NCBI GenBank assembly: GCA_937917505.1
Contig: CALDMQ010000194.1
Location: forward strand, 1 to 6,073
Reading direction: 5' to 3'
Length of the DNA stretch: 6,073 nt
DNA from: an uncultured Erysipelotrichaceae bacterium
Lineage (GTDB): Bacteria; Bacillota_I; Bacilli_A; Erysipelotrichales; Coprobacillaceae
The notes under the pieces were generated by a model. That model did no database searches and had not been told where the DNA came from. It saw only the letters and a program-made list of their open reading frames with translations. This document shows positions 4,694 through 6,073 of this stretch, piece by piece; position 1 is the first letter of the stretch, and every line of letters begins with the position of its first letter. A program made the translations under genes and the position numbers.

Positions 4694-5359
4694 ATGAAAA
4701 AGATTTCAATAGCTATTGATGGGCCAGCTGCTGCAGGAAAATCAACAATCGCAAAAATGGTTGCAAAGAATTTAAATTATACTTATATTGATACAGGAGC
4801 AATGTATCGTTGTGTAGCTTATTATGCATTAAAAAATCGTATTTCTTATGAAGATGAGAAACAGGTTTGTGAATTGTTAAAGAACATTGATATTCAAATG
4901 TATCCTGATGGAACAATTCATTTAAATAAAGAAGATGTAACATCTTTTATTCGTGAAAATGAAGTTTCTATGGGAGCAAGTGTGGTTTCGCAATATCAAC
5001 TAGTAAGAGAGTTCTTAGTTGATAAACAAAGAGAAATGGCTCAAGGTGGTGGTGTCATTTTGGATGGACGTGATATTGGAACTGTTGTTTTAAAAGATGC
5101 TGAACTTAAGATTTATCAAGTTGCAAGTATTGAGTGTCGTGCTTTAAGAAGACATAAAGAAAATCAAAAACGTGGGCTTGAATCCGATTTAGAAGCAATC
5201 AAAGAAGATATTGCAAAACGTGATGAACAAGATATGAATCGTGAAATTTCTCCACTTAAAAAAGCTGATGATGCTATTGAAATAGATACATCAGATATGA
5301 CTTTAGAAGAAGTTGTAGGACGAGTGATGGAATTGATTCAAGAAAGAATTCAAGATTAA
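4694..5359 (+). CDS. cmk: Cytidylate (CMP/dCMP) kinase
   Basis: A 221-residue cytoplasmic kinase that converts CMP and dCMP to the diphosphates with ATP, feeding CTP/dCTP pools and recycling CMP from RNA turnover and lipid synthesis. The P-loop is GPAAAGKST (10-18). The CMP-site landmarks DTGAMYR (33-39) and DGRDIGTVV (124-132) follow, then the lid and LID-adjacent motif RDEQDMNRE (176-184) and KKADDAIEIDTS (189-200). Length is normal for the short bacterial form (220-230). The ATG at 4694 follows GAGGG (4681-4685) by 8 nt. A weaker out-of-frame ATG at 4689 opens only a two-codon frame. der follows after 18 bases. In many Firmicutes cmk lies close to rpsA and der; rpsA is absent between them here. 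Confidence 0.97.
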   Translation: MKKISIAIDGPAAAGKSTIAKMVAKNLNYTYIDTGAMYRCVAYYALKNRISYEDEKQVCELLKNIDIQMYPDGTIHLNKEDVTSFIRENEVSMGASVVSQYQLVREFLVDKQREMAQGGGVILDGRDIGTVVLKDAELKIYQVASIECRALRRHKENQKRGLESDLEAIKEDIAKRDEQDMNREISPLKKADDAIEIDTSDMTLEEVVGRVMELIQERIQD

Positions 5360-5377
5360 AAGAAGGGAAGTGAAAAC

Positions 5378-6073
5378 ATGTTACAAGGTATTGTTGCTAT
5401 TGTAGGACGTGCTAATGTTGGTAAGTCAACAATTTTTAATCGTATTGTTGGTGAACGTGTTTCTATTGTTGAAGATATTCCAGGAGTTACGCGTGATCGT
5501 ATTTATGCGAATGCTTCATGGTTAACAAGAGATTTTCGTGTAATTGATACAGGTGGTATTGAATTAGAGGATGCTTCTTTTACAGAACAAATTAAGATGC
5601 AAGCTGAGATTGCTGTTGAAGAAGCAGATGTGATTTTGTTTGTTGTGAATGGTAGAGAGGGTATAACAAATGAAGATATGTTTGTTGCACGTATGCTTCA
5701 AAAATCAAGAAAACCAATTATTTTAGCCGTTAATAAAATTGATGACCAAATTTATAGAGATAACATTTATGATTTTTATAATTTAGGAGTAGGAGAGCCT
5801 ATTGCTGTTTCTGGAAGTCATGGTATTGGTATTGGTGATGTTTTAGATCAAATTATTCAATTATTACCGGAACAAAAAGAGGAAGAAGATGTTGATGAAA
5901 TTCGTTTTTCAATTATTGGTAGACCAAATGTTGGAAAATCATCATTAACAAATGCATTATTAGGTGAAGAGCGTGTTATTGTTTCTGATATTGAAGGAAC
6001 AACACGTGATGCGATTGATACGGCTTTTGAAAAGGATGGACAAAAATATCGTGTTATTGATACAGCAGGTATG
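5378..6073 (+). CDS. der: Ribosome-assembly GTPase Der (EngA), 3'-truncated by window end
   Basis: The first 232 codons are present, about half of the usual 435-residue protein; the frame is open to the last base. Der is an essential tandem-GTPase that binds and matures the 50S ribosomal subunit. The first G domain shows the P-loop GRANVGKST (10-18), GVTRDR (36-41), DTGG (57-60) and NKID (119-122). After an acidic linker (about 165-174) the second G domain begins with GRPNVGKSS (181-189), GTTRD and a second switch II motif, DTAGM, at the window edge. The second domain's NKxD and the C-terminal KH-like domain lie outside. The ATG at 5378 has AAGGGA (5363-5368) 9 nt upstream and is probably co-transcribed with cmk. 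The first P-loop has Ala where Der normally has Pro, a position that does not contact nucleotide directly. Confidence 0.96.
   Translation, partial: MLQGIVAIVGRANVGKSTIFNRIVGERVSIVEDIPGVTRDRIYANASWLTRDFRVIDTGGIELEDASFTEQIKMQAEIAVEEADVILFVVNGREGITNEDMFVARMLQKSRKPIILAVNKIDDQIYRDNIYDFYNLGVGEPIAVSGSHGIGIGDVLDQIIQLLPEQKEEEDVDEIRFSIIGRPNVGKSSLTNALLGEERVIVSDIEGTTRDAIDTAFEKDGQKYRVIDTAGM

Noticed and set aside
4689..4697. Two-codon upstream frame (ATG TTA TGA) overlapping the cmk start
   Set aside because: It is only 3 nt from the GAGGG site, too close for efficient initiation, while the cmk ATG is ideally spaced. Probably chance.
4713..4943. 76-codon minus-strand open frame
   Set aside because: It is entirely antisense to cmk, whose motifs are unambiguous. 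It has no domain and no plausible context.

Overview
The window is AT-rich (roughly 30% GC by eye), with dense, mostly co-directional genes, strong AGGAGG-type ribosome binding sites and the standard bacterial code (TAA, TAG and TGA all end genes here). Sporulation-associated genes (spmA, spmB) together with the order dacB-spmA-spmB-rluB, which Bacillus subtilis also has, point to a low-GC Firmicute. The protein style and gene content suggest a gut Erysipelotrichia/Coprobacillaceae-type organism. That lineage is an inference, not something the sequence proves.

Layout. (1) 1-479: no intact gene, but the minus strand carries a heavily decayed GNAT (RimJ/RimL-like) N-acetyltransferase with several stops, a frameshift and an apparent internal deletion. 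(2) 556-2633: an operon of a secreted D-alanyl-D-alanine carboxypeptidase (DacB/PBP5*-like), spmA and spmB, joined by two 8-nt overlaps. In B. subtilis these proteins act together in spore cortex peptidoglycan maturation and core dehydration. (3) 2676-3422: rluB, a 23S rRNA pseudouridine synthase, which probably has its own promoter. (4) 3472-3681: a 69-residue zinc-ribbon protein of unknown function, whose Shine-Dalgarno can pair with upstream sequence. (5) A 12-bp-stem terminator, probably bidirectional, separates it from a convergent [4Fe-4S] ferredoxin (3715-3897, minus). (6) 3898-4008: a divergent promoter region. (7) 4009-4650: a highly acidic tail-anchored protein of unknown function. 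(8) After a terminator-like hairpin, cmk (CMP kinase) and der (ribosome-assembly GTPase), the latter cut by the window end.

Functionally the window is mostly core chromosome: cell wall and spore maturation, rRNA modification, nucleotide metabolism and ribosome assembly, plus an electron carrier. I saw no mobile element, CRISPR array, tRNA or rRNA, and no obviously new multi-gene system. The most interesting items are the tail-anchored acidic protein next to cmk-der, the small zinc-ribbon gene with a promoter placed inside a potential SD-sequestering hairpin, the back-to-back promoters sharing a 12-bp direct repeat, and the acetyltransferase relic at the left edge.
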